From Siphonodentalium dalli (Eukaryota; Mollusca; Scaphopoda; Gadilida; Siphonodentaliidae), in assembly GCA_032622095.1 (NCBI GenBank), contig CP136063.1, forward strand, positions 142,263,450-142,327,449: 64,000 nucleotides of DNA, read 5' to 3'. The position numbers were made by a program, and so were the translations under genes. The notes under the pieces are model-generated. The model searched no databases. It was given only the letters and a program-made list of their open reading frames with translations, and was not told where the DNA came from. Below are positions 1 through 11,747 of the stretch, one piece after another; position 1 is the stretch's first letter, and the number at the start of each line of letters is the position of its first letter.

Positions 1-80
1 TACCCACCAACATAGCAATACAACATGCAGTACCCACCAACATCATAGCAATACAGCAGGCAGTACCCACCAACCATCGC
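1..80. repeat. Right end of a ~30-33 bp tandem repeat
   Basis: The word TACCCACCAAC starts at 1, 31 and 64, separated by ATAGCAATACA-type sequence. The array continues left of the window, so its copy number is unknown. Confidence 0.75.
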
Positions 81-889
81 AAATCTGAATATTAGTGCCC
101 TAATGTTTTCAGCCAATCAGGATAGTCCACATATGTCAAGGTTACTAACCGTTGTTTTGGGGCCAAATTAGGATATATTTTGAAACACGACCATGCAGAG
201 TCAATATTACAGAAAGGAATTATCATGCCACTTTTACTCTATTCTCACATCCAACTTGTTCAAAACACATTCCTATTCATTGCATATAGCGGGTCCCTTA
301 ATGAATGTATACATGAATCGGGACAGTTTCTAAAGCATGAAACTTGGCATATTAGTCAAGTGACCCCAAGCAACATTGTTGGAGGTGATTACCTGGATGG
401 TATGAGATTGTTTAAGGTCAGGTCAACATAATCTATGTCAACATTTCACTCTTATACTTTATCATTTGTAGGCATTTAATTGAAATATGGGATATATTGA
501 ACTTTCTCCGACATCATGGACCATTTACAAAACCCAGCTGGCAAAAAACTTGAACAACCCCATGTTTTTGAAGATTCCTTGTCCCATTCAAATACCCAAG
601 CAAGCAATGGAATGATGGGATCTAGCTGCCACTAAAAGACAATGGGGTGTGGCAAAACAGCTGTGACATCAGGCAGTGTGCAATATTGTTAATATAGAGT
701 GGCCTATGGCACCATGGATTGAGGGAATACGATGTTTTGAGACTCTTAGGATTTGGCGAAAAGGCTGCTGGCGTAATGTCAGGCCGCAGCTGTGGACTAT
801 TTATACAAGATAGTCAATTAATGACTGTTGAGTCGCTCACATGAAATTCAATGTAAAGACTGAGAAGACTCGGACATCAAAATAAAAAA
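81..889. other. Unassigned sequence, no gene recognised
   Basis: An 83-codon open frame (180-431, plus) has no recognisable domain and no splice or codon pattern I would trust. I see no repeat copies of this stretch elsewhere in the window. It is probably intronic sequence of the CHID1-like gene. Confidence 0.4.
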
Positions 890-1208
890 AAAATACTTTT
901 CAGTTTGGATCATTTTTTTCTCAAGTAAAATGGAACTATCTTTGGTAGCAAAGATAATTTTGTTTGATCTGTCTTAAATGTGTCACACTGATGTGTTTTG
1001 GACCAAATTACTTAAGATGGCTTGCAAAATGGCAACCAAATTTGGTAAAAAGTTTAGTTTTCACATATACCCGAACATTATTCTCTGCTTTTCCGAAAAG
1101 GTAGCAAATTGTGACTCACTTGGTTATTAAACATGTTAATTAATCAATTGACAACTAAATGTTCTATTCTGGTTGTCCCAGTACCTTATGAAGCATGACA
1201 AGTTCAAT
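890..1208 (+). repeat. Partial copy of the long-inverted-repeat arm, interrupted by a TTAA element
   Basis: Bases 890-1208 align with 31062-31375 (shared text such as CTTAAATGTGTCACACT and GTGACTCACTTGGTTA). The copy resumes at 2023 after the insertion, and continues to about 2190 as the sequence seen at 31386-31545. The reverse complement of the same arm is at 34760-35240. Confidence 0.8.
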
Positions 1209-2022
1209 TTAACTGATTGAACGCCAGCCTCCTGGTGGATTACGTCGCCCGGCGGCCAGCCTCCCTGGGGCGACGTAATGACGCCCGTCACATCAAACTT
1301 CGATGTTCGTTGCTTCATTTTCGCTAACACATTGTATGTAATATTTAACACCAATAATTTCTTATCTGCGCGCATATATTAAACAATTGGACCGTCTTCA
1401 CTACAACAAGTATCTTCACTACAACAAGTATCCAAAAACAAGCAATACACATGGATGATCAGCTGACTAGCCAGTGATTTCACATCCCGAGATTATGATA
1501 TCAAACAACGTGGGCCTATATATATAGATGGGAATTGAATTTGAATTATTTGAATATTATTTATTAATTTTATAATTTACAATGTGCAGGTTGTTATTTG
1601 AATCGTTAATAGCAATGATTAAAATTCACATACCATGGTTTGGAGCAATAAAATTATATAACCAACGATTTCTACGAGCTCATTTCCGTCACATGACAAA
1701 TCCTGACGAAGCCATGAAACATTTCATAATGATCCGTAAATCGGCGCCGTCTTCTCACTTCACGCGTTCAGCATGCCTCTAACCGTGAATTATGTGATAA
1801 AACTATCAGAATTGTTAATATATAAGAAATAGATAATATCATGAAGAATGTTTGGATAATAGTTTTACGATATATAGCCTATGGGTACAGGGAACGCAAA
1901 GAGAGCATTCGGAAACGAAAAGGACGGGACGTAAATCTGGGCGACGAGATATCTCGTCGCCGGCGTGCAACGTCATAACGTTGGGCGACGAGATATCTCG
2001 TCGCCGGCGTTCAATGAGTTAA
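1209..2022. mobile_element. piggyBac-like non-autonomous element with TTAA target duplication
   Basis: TTAA at 1209-1212 and 2019-2022 flanks an 806-bp insert with terminal inverted repeats CTGATTGAACGCC (left) and CTCATTGAACGCC (right, reverse complement). The paralogous arm copies at ~31370-31395 and, inverted, ~34930-34945 read straight through a single TTTTAAAG at this point, so two empty sites exist in the window. TTAA duplication plus terminal repeats is the piggyBac superfamily signature. No transposase was recognised; a 66-codon frame at 1582-1782 is not convincing. Near the right end the palindrome GGCGACGAGATATCTCGTCG occurs twice, and GC-rich inverted words also lie near the left end. 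Confidence 0.85.
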
Positions 2023-2189
2023 ATAATGCAGTATGGAATTTTGCCGAAAACTTCTTTTGGCATTCTGGCCATGTTTTTGAAAGAAAATGAGGAGAACTTT
2101 CAAATGGAACTGAGAGAGACATTAATATTTGGCTAGTCTGACCCTTTAGCATAAACATTTACAACTTAATACAGGATATATGTCAAGAT
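2023..2189 (+). repeat. Continuation of inverted-repeat arm copy
   Basis: Matches 31386-31545 (GCAGTATGGAATTTTG onward) and directly precedes a 42-bp array, the same order as at 30.5-32.7 kb. Confidence 0.75.
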
Positions 2190-4490
2190 GGCAGCCAGAG
2201 AGTGATTGTTCGTCAATAGGTATACAGGCAGTTATTATATGATCATGAATGATGTGAATAGGTATACAATGAGTGACTATATGGTCATGGGTGGGGTGTC
2301 CATGGAAAGATGTATCTAGGCATACAGGGAGTGGCTGAATTGTCATGTGCGAGGTCAGTTCTGATTAAAAGTACTGAGTCTGATGAAACCCGCTATCTGT
2401 CGCATTACTGTCGCTATAAATAACTTCCACAGACAACCCCCTGCAGTATGACGTCACCGCCCACATTTGTCTTTAAAAATAGCTTTGATTAACATAATGT
2501 AGTTTCGGTTTCGTTTCCCCGTAAGAGTTTCGTTTCCGCAGACTCTTTATGCCAGTTCCTGGGAGAATTGATGCTACGCATTCTCTCAGAATATCTTCTG
2601 TGCCTTGTGACATAATTTTAACTGAGATTAATCACGTTTAACAAACTTTAAATGCGTTTATGACTCGAAACAAAATAATATTTTCTTTATTTAATTTTGA
2701 ACTTAACATCATATGCCGGAAATTAAATAAATTTACGACATCGCGACTTCTAAATTATTCGGTACTAAATGTTGAATTTCTTATAACATTCAATTATATT
2801 ACATATTAAGTAAAATTGGTCAATTCTGCACTCTTTAAATACGCTTTTCAATGTTAAATTTGCTGTCGTAAAACATTAGCCATGCGGCGGAAAAGTTATT
2901 GTGCTATTTATAACTATTGGGTGGGGTTTACTGGAATCGGCACCAGCTGAAGGAATTCCCCATGTCTTGGGGATTCCATGCGACTATCGCCTGATTGGTT
3001 ACCTCGCGTTCTTGAGGATATTGTGATTGGCTGGCAATTACGTAATTCCTGCTGGGAGTAATGGAACCTCTGCCCATTGTCATCAGACTCAGTACTTTTA
3101 GAGTCTGAGTATGGTTCTAATCAGAACTGGTGCGAGGTGAATAGGTATACAGGGAGTGTGTGTATGGTTATGTGTGGGTGTACAGGTATACCTGTTGTGG
3201 CTATATGGCCATTGGTGTGGTGTATGGGAATAGCAAGAGTAGCTACATGGTCATCTGTGTGTTATGTATATATGGAGTAACTGTATGGCCATGTGTAGGA
3301 TGTACAGTTGTACCTTTGGTGGCTGAATTGCCACATGTTGGTATATATGTATATATGTTTTGTCTGTATGATCATGACCGGGATGTATTGGTACATAGGG
3401 AATGATTTTATGGTTATGGGTAATGTGTATATGAACATGGAATGATTGTACGGTCATGATTGAAGGTATAGATGCATACATGGAGTATAGCTGGATGGTC
3501 ATTGGTGGGCGTTTACGAGGAGTGCCCTTGTGGCAATGGGTGGGATGTATATGAATAAATGTTGTGGATGTATGTCATTGATTGGTAAATAGGTATACAT
3601 GTAGTAGCTCTACGATCATGGATAGGGTGTATGAGCACACAGCGAGTAACTGAATTGTCATTTGTGAGGTGTATATGCAAGTCTGGAAGGTACGAGTTGC
3701 TGTGTGAGCAAGGTATTGGTATATATGGAAGGGATGTATGGACGTTGATGTCAGAGGTGTATATGACACATGGGGTGACTCTATGGTCATGGGTGAGGTG
3801 TATATGTATATATTGATATGTGTGGCGATTAGGTAGTGAATGTGTGGCCAATGGTGAGGTGAATAGGTATATATGGAGTCACTGTATGATCATGAATGTG
3901 TTGATCATGTATACAGGGAGTAACTATATGGTTATGGGTAAGGTTTAGCCATATACATGGTGACTCGTGGATGTATGGTCACGTATGGGGTGTACAGGTA
4001 TACCCAAGTGTGGCTGTATGATCCTCGGTGAGGTGTTTGTGTATAAAGCGAGTTGCTATATCGCCATTGGTGAGGTGTATATGTATACTTGGAGTTACTG
4101 TATGGTCATGGAGGGGGTGTATATGTCTTGAGTGGCTATACAGCCATGGGTGTGGCGAATAGGTATACAGGGATTGACCGTATGTCCAATGGTAAGTTGA
4201 ATATGTATACAAGGAGTGACAGTATGATCACGATTGTGCAGAACATGTATAAAGGGAGTGACTGTATGGTTGTGGGTCAGGTGATCGAGTATGCCTGCAT
4301 CATCAGGTGACTCATGGCTGTATGGTCAAATGTGGGGTGTATGGGTATACACAGGTGTGGCGGTATGGTCATGGGTGAGGTGCATGTGTATACAATGAGT
4401 GAGTCTATGGTCATCTGTGTGGCGTTTATGTGTATATGGAGTGATGGTCATGGTGGGTTGTACGTGTATGCCTTGGGTGGCTATCGCTTC
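2190..4490 (+). repeat. 42-bp degenerate tandem array, interrupted by a 774-bp element
   Basis: The repeat unit reads approximately GTGAATAGGTATACAGGGAG followed by TGACTGTATGGTCATGGGTG and AG. Degenerate copies run 2190-2355 and 3130-4490. The 42-nt period is 14 codons, which keeps frames open on both strands and explains several spurious 60-110 residue ORFs here. The same family occupies 31545-32705 and, inverted, 33948-34765. Confidence 0.85.
2356..3129. mobile_element. Non-autonomous terminal-inverted-repeat element with 9-bp target duplication
   Basis: GTGCGAGGT occurs at 2347-2355 and 3130-3138. The insert begins CAGTTCTGATT and ends with its exact reverse complement. Removing the insert and one duplicate gives TGTCATGTGCGAGGTGAATA, an ordinary member of the surrounding 42-bp array. 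Further in, a 20-bp perfect inverted repeat (AAAAGTACTGAGTCTGATGA) is adjacent at the left end and displaced by ~19 bp at the right. A 9-bp duplication suggests Mutator-like; the CAG...CTG ends would also suit hAT-like (usually 8 bp). No transposase is visible. Confidence 0.8.
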
Positions 4491-4526
4491 CCACAATAAC
4501 TATGAATATGTCAATCGATAGAGAGG

Positions 4527-4745
4527 TCATGCCAGATAGTTCTCAGTCTTGATGGCGTTTATGTACAATGGAGGAAAGTTAAATGGTTTTCCTGACGATA
4601 TTTGATCAATTTTGATGCTGATGGGCGAGAGTAGCCACATATTATGGTCCATCTCAGTTCCGTTTGAAAGTTCTGTCCATTTCATTTCAAAGGCAAAGCC
4701 AGAATCCCAAAAGAAGTATTCAGCAAAATTCCAAATTTTATAACG
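4527..4745 (-). repeat. Reverse-complement fragment of the inverted-repeat arm
   Basis: Bases ~4616-4745 are the reverse complement of the sequence at 2033-2130 (CAGTTCCGTTTGAAAGTTCT against AGAACTTTCAAATGGAACTG). Thus 890-4745 is itself a decayed arm-array-inverted-arm element like the one at 30.5-35.8 kb. Confidence 0.7.
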
Positions 4746-4892
4746 TCTGTGAGATAATGCGAAGCTTACGAAGTTACGATGGAGGTTCATTAAACTACAG
4801 TTTTATGACATGGTATGATCAACATTTAGTTTTATATGAGAATGGCACGTCAGTTCATAGTTGTTTTGTTTACACGGTTACTCTGCCACTAT

Positions 4893-4989
4893 GCGAGGCA
4901 TACATGCGCAGAATTACTAGTTTCCGTTTGCAATTGAGTCTGGTGCGAGTCATTGTAATCGGAAACGATTCTGCGCATGTACGCCTCGC
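4893..4989. repeat. Foldback hairpin, ~30-bp arms
   Basis: The left arm 4893-4926 (GCGAGGCATACATGCGCAGA onward) pairs with the right arm 4960-4989 (ending CATGTACGCCTCGC), with one substitution and a 4-nt insertion; the loop is 33 nt. It could be a small foldback element. It has no copy elsewhere in the window. Confidence 0.7.
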
Positions 4990-5762
4990 CCTGTCGCATG
5001 CATGGCAGCATGCACGCGCGATATCAGAATTGCGCATTCTGACTTGGTGGTTTACCTCGCTTTTGGCAGCTGGGGCCAGGCTAGATCGTGACATTTCTGG
5101 TATTATGTGGTGGAATAAACATTGTGTGCTCTGCTCTCATTTTGGTCCAACCGTGCTGAAAACGTGACGTGACCCATCACCGGTAACCAACCTATATGTT
5201 GTTGTATGAGTAACCCGCCGACTTTCCACATCCGCGAGTAACAACCACTGGGACTGGGAAGCCTATGTGCAGTGGGTTATTGGGCAACCTATATATACAT
5301 GTTAGACCACGGAGGTCGCAGATGGTCGCGGAAGGAGATTCAGGTTACGTATTGGGGATTAATGAACATTTTTAAAGATACTGCAGGCGATAAAGGACTG
5401 TTATACAACGATTCGAAATATCCCGAATCACACGACCGCTTTCGAATTGAATCGAATTGGAACGTAAGATTCAAAATCGAATCGAATCTCGAAGCTTCGT
5501 CGGTCCCTAAATCCTCAGCACATTGAGGGCGATGGAGTACCAAGTAGATGTAGATGTAGATGTTGTTGGGTCACCTTATCAGATCTCATACTATTATATT
5601 TGAGTTTTCATCACTATTGCGTGATCTTTTAACCTATGGTGACATCATCAATTGAAACGTCATATTATTTTTGCTACCAGTCTTATAAAATATTCAAATA
5701 TCTACAAAATGACATATCACCTGTTAAAATCCAATTACAATGACATCACTTATATGGGATAT
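4990..5762. other. Unassigned sequence with a TAGATG short tandem and ATCGAA-rich patch
   Basis: No gene was recognised. Bases 5405-5500 are rich in TCGAATTGAATCGAA words, a composition seen near ends of some hAT elements. Bases 5545-5562 carry GTAGATGTAGATGTAGATG, resembling a short-period retroposon tail. Neither is enough for a classification. Confidence 0.35.
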
Positions 5763-6308
5763 AGAGGATCTACAATGAGTCCCCAGTTTATAGCGGAATT
5801 TACAAAACGAGTCCAGTAAATTAGGTCTGGACCGAGCCTTTGGAGAGGTCCAGACCTAATTTACTGGACGAGTTTTGTAATTTCCGCTATAAACTGGGGA
5901 CGAGTTGAAAATTCTATTTATTACATGATCCAAAACATCGACAAAACATACTTAAATCAACAAATGGGATAGTAACATCGGCTTCTATAAGGCATGCAAT
6001 GACGTTTCACATAGCTATTCGTTGTTTGCCCGCGTAAAGAAATAGTCCCATATATCTAAAGACTCTTTGGCGCATTCAATGGCTTATATTTAATGACATA
6101 ACTTTTCAAACTCTTCATTCATGATAGTTTGTTAGAAAAATATTGGAAGCCATAGTATTTTGAGACATAGCATACGAAGTGTTAACAGACGACAAACCGG
6201 AACTCAAAGGTCACCTGGCACTATTTCCTGTTATTAAACGAACATTTAATATCACAATTTATAGAATGGGTTTATTGAATGGAATAAGGGTAGGATCATG
6301 TAATAAAT
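5763..6308 (+). mobile_element. Hairpin-headed element, copy 1
   Basis: A ~65-bp/65-bp hairpin (arms ~5763-5831 and 5849-5914, loop CCGAGCCTTTGGAGAGG) is followed directly by TTTATTACATGATCC at 5917-5931. The exact reverse complement of that word, GGATCATGTAATAAA, closes the element at 6293-6307. Homologous over its whole length to 52453-53020 and structurally to 51008-51333. No ORF of note was seen and the target duplication of this copy is not clear. Known Helitron or HINE structures do not fit well, because here the hairpin is at the opposite end from the closing repeat. Confidence 0.75.
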
Positions 6309-7919
6309 TAGTTTCCCCCACCCCATCATAATCGGAAAAAAATGGTAACCGAGTAAGGCTAAACTTTGAACCAGTAGGTACAATAGGACCCAAAATATTT
6401 TCTGTTAACATCGTTTTTCCTGACCAGTACATATTAGGGTATTATATATATATATGAAAATACCAAACAAGTTAAGTAGTGGGCGGGGGTGCACGAGGGG
6501 CGTACCAGCTCATGGACTATAAGGTCATAATAAGGTGTACTATTGTTGGTTTTATGATTATACATGCTCTTATTGGCATATTGAATGTGCGAGTGAATCC
6601 AGGGGCGAATAATAGTAAACTATATATGTAAATACATTCTAATTTCCAGGTAAATTAACGTCAATTGTCTATATATAGGTCATTTTTATTGAAATTGTGT
6701 GAAGATACCGATAAACTGTTATGTGGGGCCTATTAACAAAATCAATCATAAAAGCATTCGTCTTGATATTATTATCGATTGTAATATATTACTTATATTA
6801 TGACCGTCTTGTAAATTGAACGTGCATAAGTCTTATAGTAGACCTACTGAGCATTGCTATATGTTTGCATGAAGTTTCACAACTAAACAGTTTAGTCTCA
6901 GTATATTATAATATTACTCGGCATATGCCAGGGGCCTGTGTATGTGTTTATAGGTGACACATATATATTGGGAGCGGGCCAAGTACAAGCCCTTGTGGTT
7001 CATAGTTTGGGTTAAATTATATTAGTTTCAACATTATTATGAATACTCCGTTTTCAAAAAGTTCAGTTATTTCATCAATTATAACAGCATTAATATATGC
7101 ATGCATGCGTGTATTCATGTTTCCGAGTTGTTGAATATAATAATTTGTCCGCAATTTTGAAAGTTATTTAGAGTACCCGTGTTTTCACGAAAATAATAGT
7201 AAAAATAGGGAAAATGCAACAGAAAGGTTCTCAGTTCAAGGTATATAACTAAAAGAAGAAGAGATAGTGTATTTGGTAATATATATTTTTTGAAGCACAT
7301 ATGCCAAATAACAATTTAATTGCGAACAATATGCAAAGTTTGGTATATTTGGCATGAAAATAAAATGGTTAAAGTTAGAATTTGGTCTTGTTGCTAGGGT
7401 AATTTAATTGCATAGCAACTATGGGCAACACATTTGACAACCTAACCAACGTGAGAGGAATACGGAGAGAACCTTTAATGTGGACACAAAGTTTCTGGCA
7501 GTCTAAGCCATTTCACTTGAAAATTTTATAAAAAATGTTTTTGAGACCAATTTATGCAAATTTGGCATATTTAATTTGATCTTGACCTTTGAACTTGACA
7601 GAGGTAACTAGAAAATTGCCAACAATGATTTTATTTATGGGGGTATCCCATAGCACATTATTAACATTGTTGGCATATGGTACTAAAAATGTTTGGCAAA
7701 AATTGTTCTAGCCACCTTTTCTCTTACCTGCCTCCTGACAGTAGTATCCAACTATGAACCTTACAAGGAGGTTCTGGAATTATAACTTAGCTGACTATGA
7801 AACAATGATTGAAGAATTTATGCGCTGGAACTACAAAAATAATTCATATGCTATGTATGGTAGATATTTTAACATCCAAGATTGAAATTGTATGTATTCC
7901 CAACAAAGTGACATTAATA
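6309..7919. other. Unassigned AT-rich sequence
   Basis: I see no gene, no long tandem repeat and no repeat shared with other parts of the window. Short AT microsatellites occur near 6445. Probably old intronic sequence. Confidence 0.35.
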
Positions 7920-7947
7920 TTAAAGGAGGAGTAGTCTCACATGCAAC

Positions 7948-9048
7948 GTGCGGAAATCAATGAAGAAACAAAACCGTTTGTACAAGATAGCAAAAAAGAA
8001 AAACACACCACAGGCATGGGCAAATTTCCATTCTAAACGAAATGAAACCACATCAGCTATAAGAAAAAGCAAACACGAATATGACATTAAGAATGAACAG
8101 GTGTTAAGAAATCCATCAAATGACCAGTGTTCATGATGGAAAATGCTCCAAATAGATGTATTTTCAGAAAGTATGCGATCAGTACCCCATTTGAATGTAA
8201 ATGGCGATTTCCTGATCTCACCAACTGAAAAAGCTAATGCGTTCAATTCTCTTTTCTGTACAATTTCTTCAGTTGCCTACATGTATGTGGTCAAAATGAA
8301 GTCGGCAATCTATAGCAACATTAAAATTACATCTGGGGAATACAATGCACTCCAAAGTCGCAAAGTCAAGTGCGATCAGTACCCCATTTGAATGTAAATG
8401 GCGATTTCCTGATCTCACCAATTAAAAAAGCTAATGCGTTCAATTCTCTTTTGTGTACAATTTCTTCAGTTGCCTACATGTAGCTGGTCAAAATGAAGTC
8501 GGCAATCTATTTAGCAACATTAATATTACATCTGGGGATGTTTGCAATGCACTCCAAAGTCGCAAAGTCAAGCGGTCCTGATGGAATAAGTCAAAGAGTT
8601 TTAAAGAATTGTGCCCCGTCTCTCTGTGAACCTCTTGCATACTATTTCAAATTATTTACCGATAGAGTTATTATCCTTCTCAGTGGAAACGATCCCATGT
8701 CTCCCCCATATTTAAGACTGGTGATCCGAGTCAGATAACACATTACCAAGCTATATCATTACTGAGAAATTTATTTATAAATACCTGTGGAATTTCCTAG
8801 ATCAAAACAAACATTTATCATGCTATCAGTCTGGCTTCATGCATGGCGATTCTACTGTATTACAACTTACCAAAATATACGATAACATTTGTCGATCCCA
8901 AGATGAAGGTAAAGAGGTTAGGTGTGTATTCTGTTACATAAGCAAAGCATTCGACAAAGTATGGCACAAATGCCTCCTGAATAAATTATCAAAAATTGGA
9001 ATAATTGGGGGATACATTATTTCTGGCAAGTCACCATATCAAATGTGA
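7948..9048 (+). pseudogene. Non-LTR retrotransposon (LINE) reverse transcriptase relic
   Basis: Fragments in several frames together read as the region before and through the start of a LINE reverse transcriptase. 7948-8136 holds a linker-like basic segment (RKSKHEY, FHSKRNE). 8143-8280 continues with FLISPTEKANAFNSLF, and ~8570-8650 reads SSGPDGISQRVLKNCAPSL. 8839-9048 reads HGDSTVLQLTK and then motif A as CYISKAFDKVWHK. In active enzymes the residue before ISKAFD is the catalytic Asp; here it is Tyr. Stop codons and frameshifts separate the pieces, and bases 8174-8370 are tandemly duplicated at 8371-8567 (offset 197). The clade is uncertain (CR1/jockey-like). It is dead and has no bearing on the host gene. 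Confidence 0.85.
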
Positions 9049-10490
9049 GCTTGGTACACGAACATGCTGTACATACAATACAGCGTACATTGTTCATAAA
9101 GGGCATGGTAGGAGTTTTGAACATATTCATTGACTAGCAGGAGTCTAAATGAATTTCAAATATATACGTGTCCAGACCTTTCGTACCGTTGATATGGCGA
9201 ATCGACTTCACGCACGACTGAAGCACATTTACATGGAAAGCATTTATATTGTCATGTGCCCCACGACCACTGCCAATAGCCTTTCCGACAAGAGTCCATC
9301 ACATGGCTCTTCATACTTCTATTGCCCATATCAATTTGATTATCTGGCACATAGACAATAAAACAGGCAGGACGTTTGCGCTGTCCATCTTAGCTTTCGA
9401 GGAAGCTCATTGACCAGCATTACAGACCTTTCCCCGCAGGCAGGGGACCACCCCGTATGAGTGGATCCCATCCCCATGGCACCAGACGCCCGATCATAAG
9501 GGCCTGAAACCATGCTACCAACTCTGCGCACTTCGGTCTATGCTGGATTTGTCCTATTTCCTTTAAACTTGCCTTAAACAGGACCACTTAGGTAGGGGGC
9601 GTTCCTCTCTATCATATGGCTATTAAATTCAATAAGTAAAAATGCACCGTTATAAGGGATGTGTAATTTCATTAGGAGGATGATAAATTCATTCGTTTCC
9701 TTCCTAGGGGAGCCATTTTTAGAGCGGGCCTTCCCCTAGTTTGCTGCATGCTTCACACTAACCTACCTATCACACACCTAGGTCGTTCTGCTGCATGTTT
9801 GGGGGAAAGTGACATGATGTTCTGGGCCGAGGCTCAGACCTGAATATTACGTATGGTGATCGTGCCAATTTACCCGTGTTTATCATCTGACTACATTGTA
9901 CATCTTTGAACTGATTTCGGTTGTAGAAAAGACAACTACTAGTATCTGAATATTTCACTACGGTCGTTTAATTACGTACATCAGATCGTGGTGGGTATTC
10001 CGCTGGGAATGCGGACTGCTCTCAGGTGCCTAATGGTTGTGAGGGCCTTATAATAGTGATGTGTGTGGATTTAGGTTGAACATAATAGTCGTGATTGAAA
10101 AATTTGGCTCTATGTCTCCATTCCAAATGATGGTGATCGTTGGGAATTTTCTCAAAAGTTAATACTCGTACCGCCACTATTGTTTCTCAGTGGCTGCTCT
10201 GGTCACCTGCGGTATTCGGCCATGAGCTACCGGTGCTTATGGCTGTTAGTCATGTTCTCTGAGGGGCTATATATATATATTTAGTGATACATTGGATCAT
10301 GCCAGGGATCTGTGCTCTGGCTCCGCCCATTGGATTGATGGCCACAGCTTTTGTGGGGCCTTCTGACATGATCTCATGCTGACTTATATATCACCCTGAT
10401 ATATCTATTATATCATTTTATATATTTATATACGCGAAAGATTTGTATCACAGGGTTTCTGCAATGATATCTTGTGATACATAGGTACCT
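9049..10490. other. Unassigned sequence, possibly old retroelement
   Basis: No coding region I can name. Open frames of ~60-70 codons (9149-9361, 9770-9958 minus) look random. GC content appears higher than the neighbouring intron between about 9380 and 9560. Confidence 0.3.
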
Positions 10491-11300
10491 CAGAGACATG
10501 TGATGAGCAGAAGAAGAAAGAAGAGGAAGCTGTTCTAAGTAGGAAGGCAGGACCAGTTCACGCTCCTCTGGTTACGTCTCAACGGTCAACCCGCTAGTGG
10601 GGATGCGTATGGTGGAGTAGGCGGGGTACTTGGGACCTCCAGGACATTTGTCCCCCACCAAATGCTAGCGGTTCTGGGCGCAAAGCTGCCAAATCGTGTG
10701 CGCACGAATCATCACCAGCCGAAGGGCCTTTGGCAGCTTAAGCGCAGGGCAGTGGCCCTACCTCTACGGTAGCAAGTCGAGACCCCCTGGCCGTGCAAGC
10801 TCTCATCTCAGAAAGGCCTTGCCTGCCACTCAACCGTCTTGGGGCTAGGAGAACAATGACCTCTCCCCACCCTCCAGCTTGGCCAGGATATTAGCTTGGG
10901 CATGACCACCTTGCAGCATGCGGTGGTGGGGGCTCCCTCTGATCCGATGGCTTGACTCCATTATCGTTGTACAACCCGTTTGGCCTAATGGGTTCTCCAT
11001 TTGATCCCTGTGCCACAAATTGGGCATCAGGTTATCTGCTTTTTGCTTTGGCGAACAGCAGTTAGTTAACTCTTAATGTTGGTTGTCTCTCCATCTTCGG
11101 AGTGGGCCTCCTCCTGTGCAGGTCGTTCTGTCGCTAAGGCGGAGAGTGAGTTAGTCTCCTTGCATCATGATCCTGCATCATGATCCCATGGCGGGTGGGA
11201 CCTTAGAACTGACAGATGAAGAACGAAGAAGACGACAAAGAAAGAGAAGAACGAAGAGTATCTTCTTCAGTTATACTTGCTCGGTTCGCTCGCAACTATG
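10491..11300 (+). other. GC-rich non-repeated block, possible 5' region of a retroelement
   Basis: Noticeably GC-rich compared with its surroundings. It ends with a short frame from ATG at 11188 (MAGGTLELTDEERRRRQRKR) that stops after 38 codons. A basic, DEERRRRQ-type start resembles some retroelement ORF1 N-termini, but this is only inference. No copy occurs elsewhere in the window. Confidence 0.3.
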
Positions 11301-11404
11301 AATTGGATGGCACCTCCTGTGATGTTTCTTCCAAAACAAGGGGTGGGAGGTACACATTTGAGCAATATAGCACTCCGTCCGAAATATTATTAAGGAAGTT
11401 ATGA

Positions 11405-11747
11405 AGTAAAAATGAAAAATTTGAAAACTCAAATTTAAGTTTTACGAATAACTGATATTAATTATATTTCGGGCCCACCCATCCTCCCCGCTGGGAGTCA
11501 ATAATACTTTCCAGAATGGCAGCTTCTTATAGCGCCAGAAGGAAAGTGAGATATAGTGGAATGGTCCACTCACAAGCTGTGGGGCGATTAAATTGCTTTA
11601 ATCTGATTGGATGGTTTCGCTAAGCTCCACCACAGGCGAGTTTATTATGATCTATTATGCTAGAAGGGGATAATTCTGTCCGAAATATTATTAATATCAG
11701 TTATTTGTAATACTTAAATTTGAGTTTTCAAATTTTTCATTTTGGTA
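11405..11747. repeat. Foldback element with ~65-bp inverted ends
   Basis: Bases 11409-11472 (AAAATGAAAAATTTGAAAAC onward) are the near-exact reverse complement of 11678-11747. About 205 bp of mixed sequence lies between. Likely a MITE. A target duplication could not be fixed in the AT-rich flanks. Confidence 0.75.

Noticed and set aside
2370-3095. CTGATGA words suggesting hammerhead ribozyme cores
   Set aside because: They are part of a 20-bp terminal inverted repeat. No GAAA core or flanking stems in the right order were found.
4664-5167. 167-codon frame containing SFMTWYD, faintly like the CHID1 strand DGFSLMTYDY
   Set aside because: It spans an inverted-repeat fragment and a GC hairpin, lacks the rest of the expected exon, and has no donor in the phase required by the exon at 13370.
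5390-5565. SINE call from the GTAGATG tail
   Set aside because: No A and B box promoter could be located upstream, and no second copy exists in the window.
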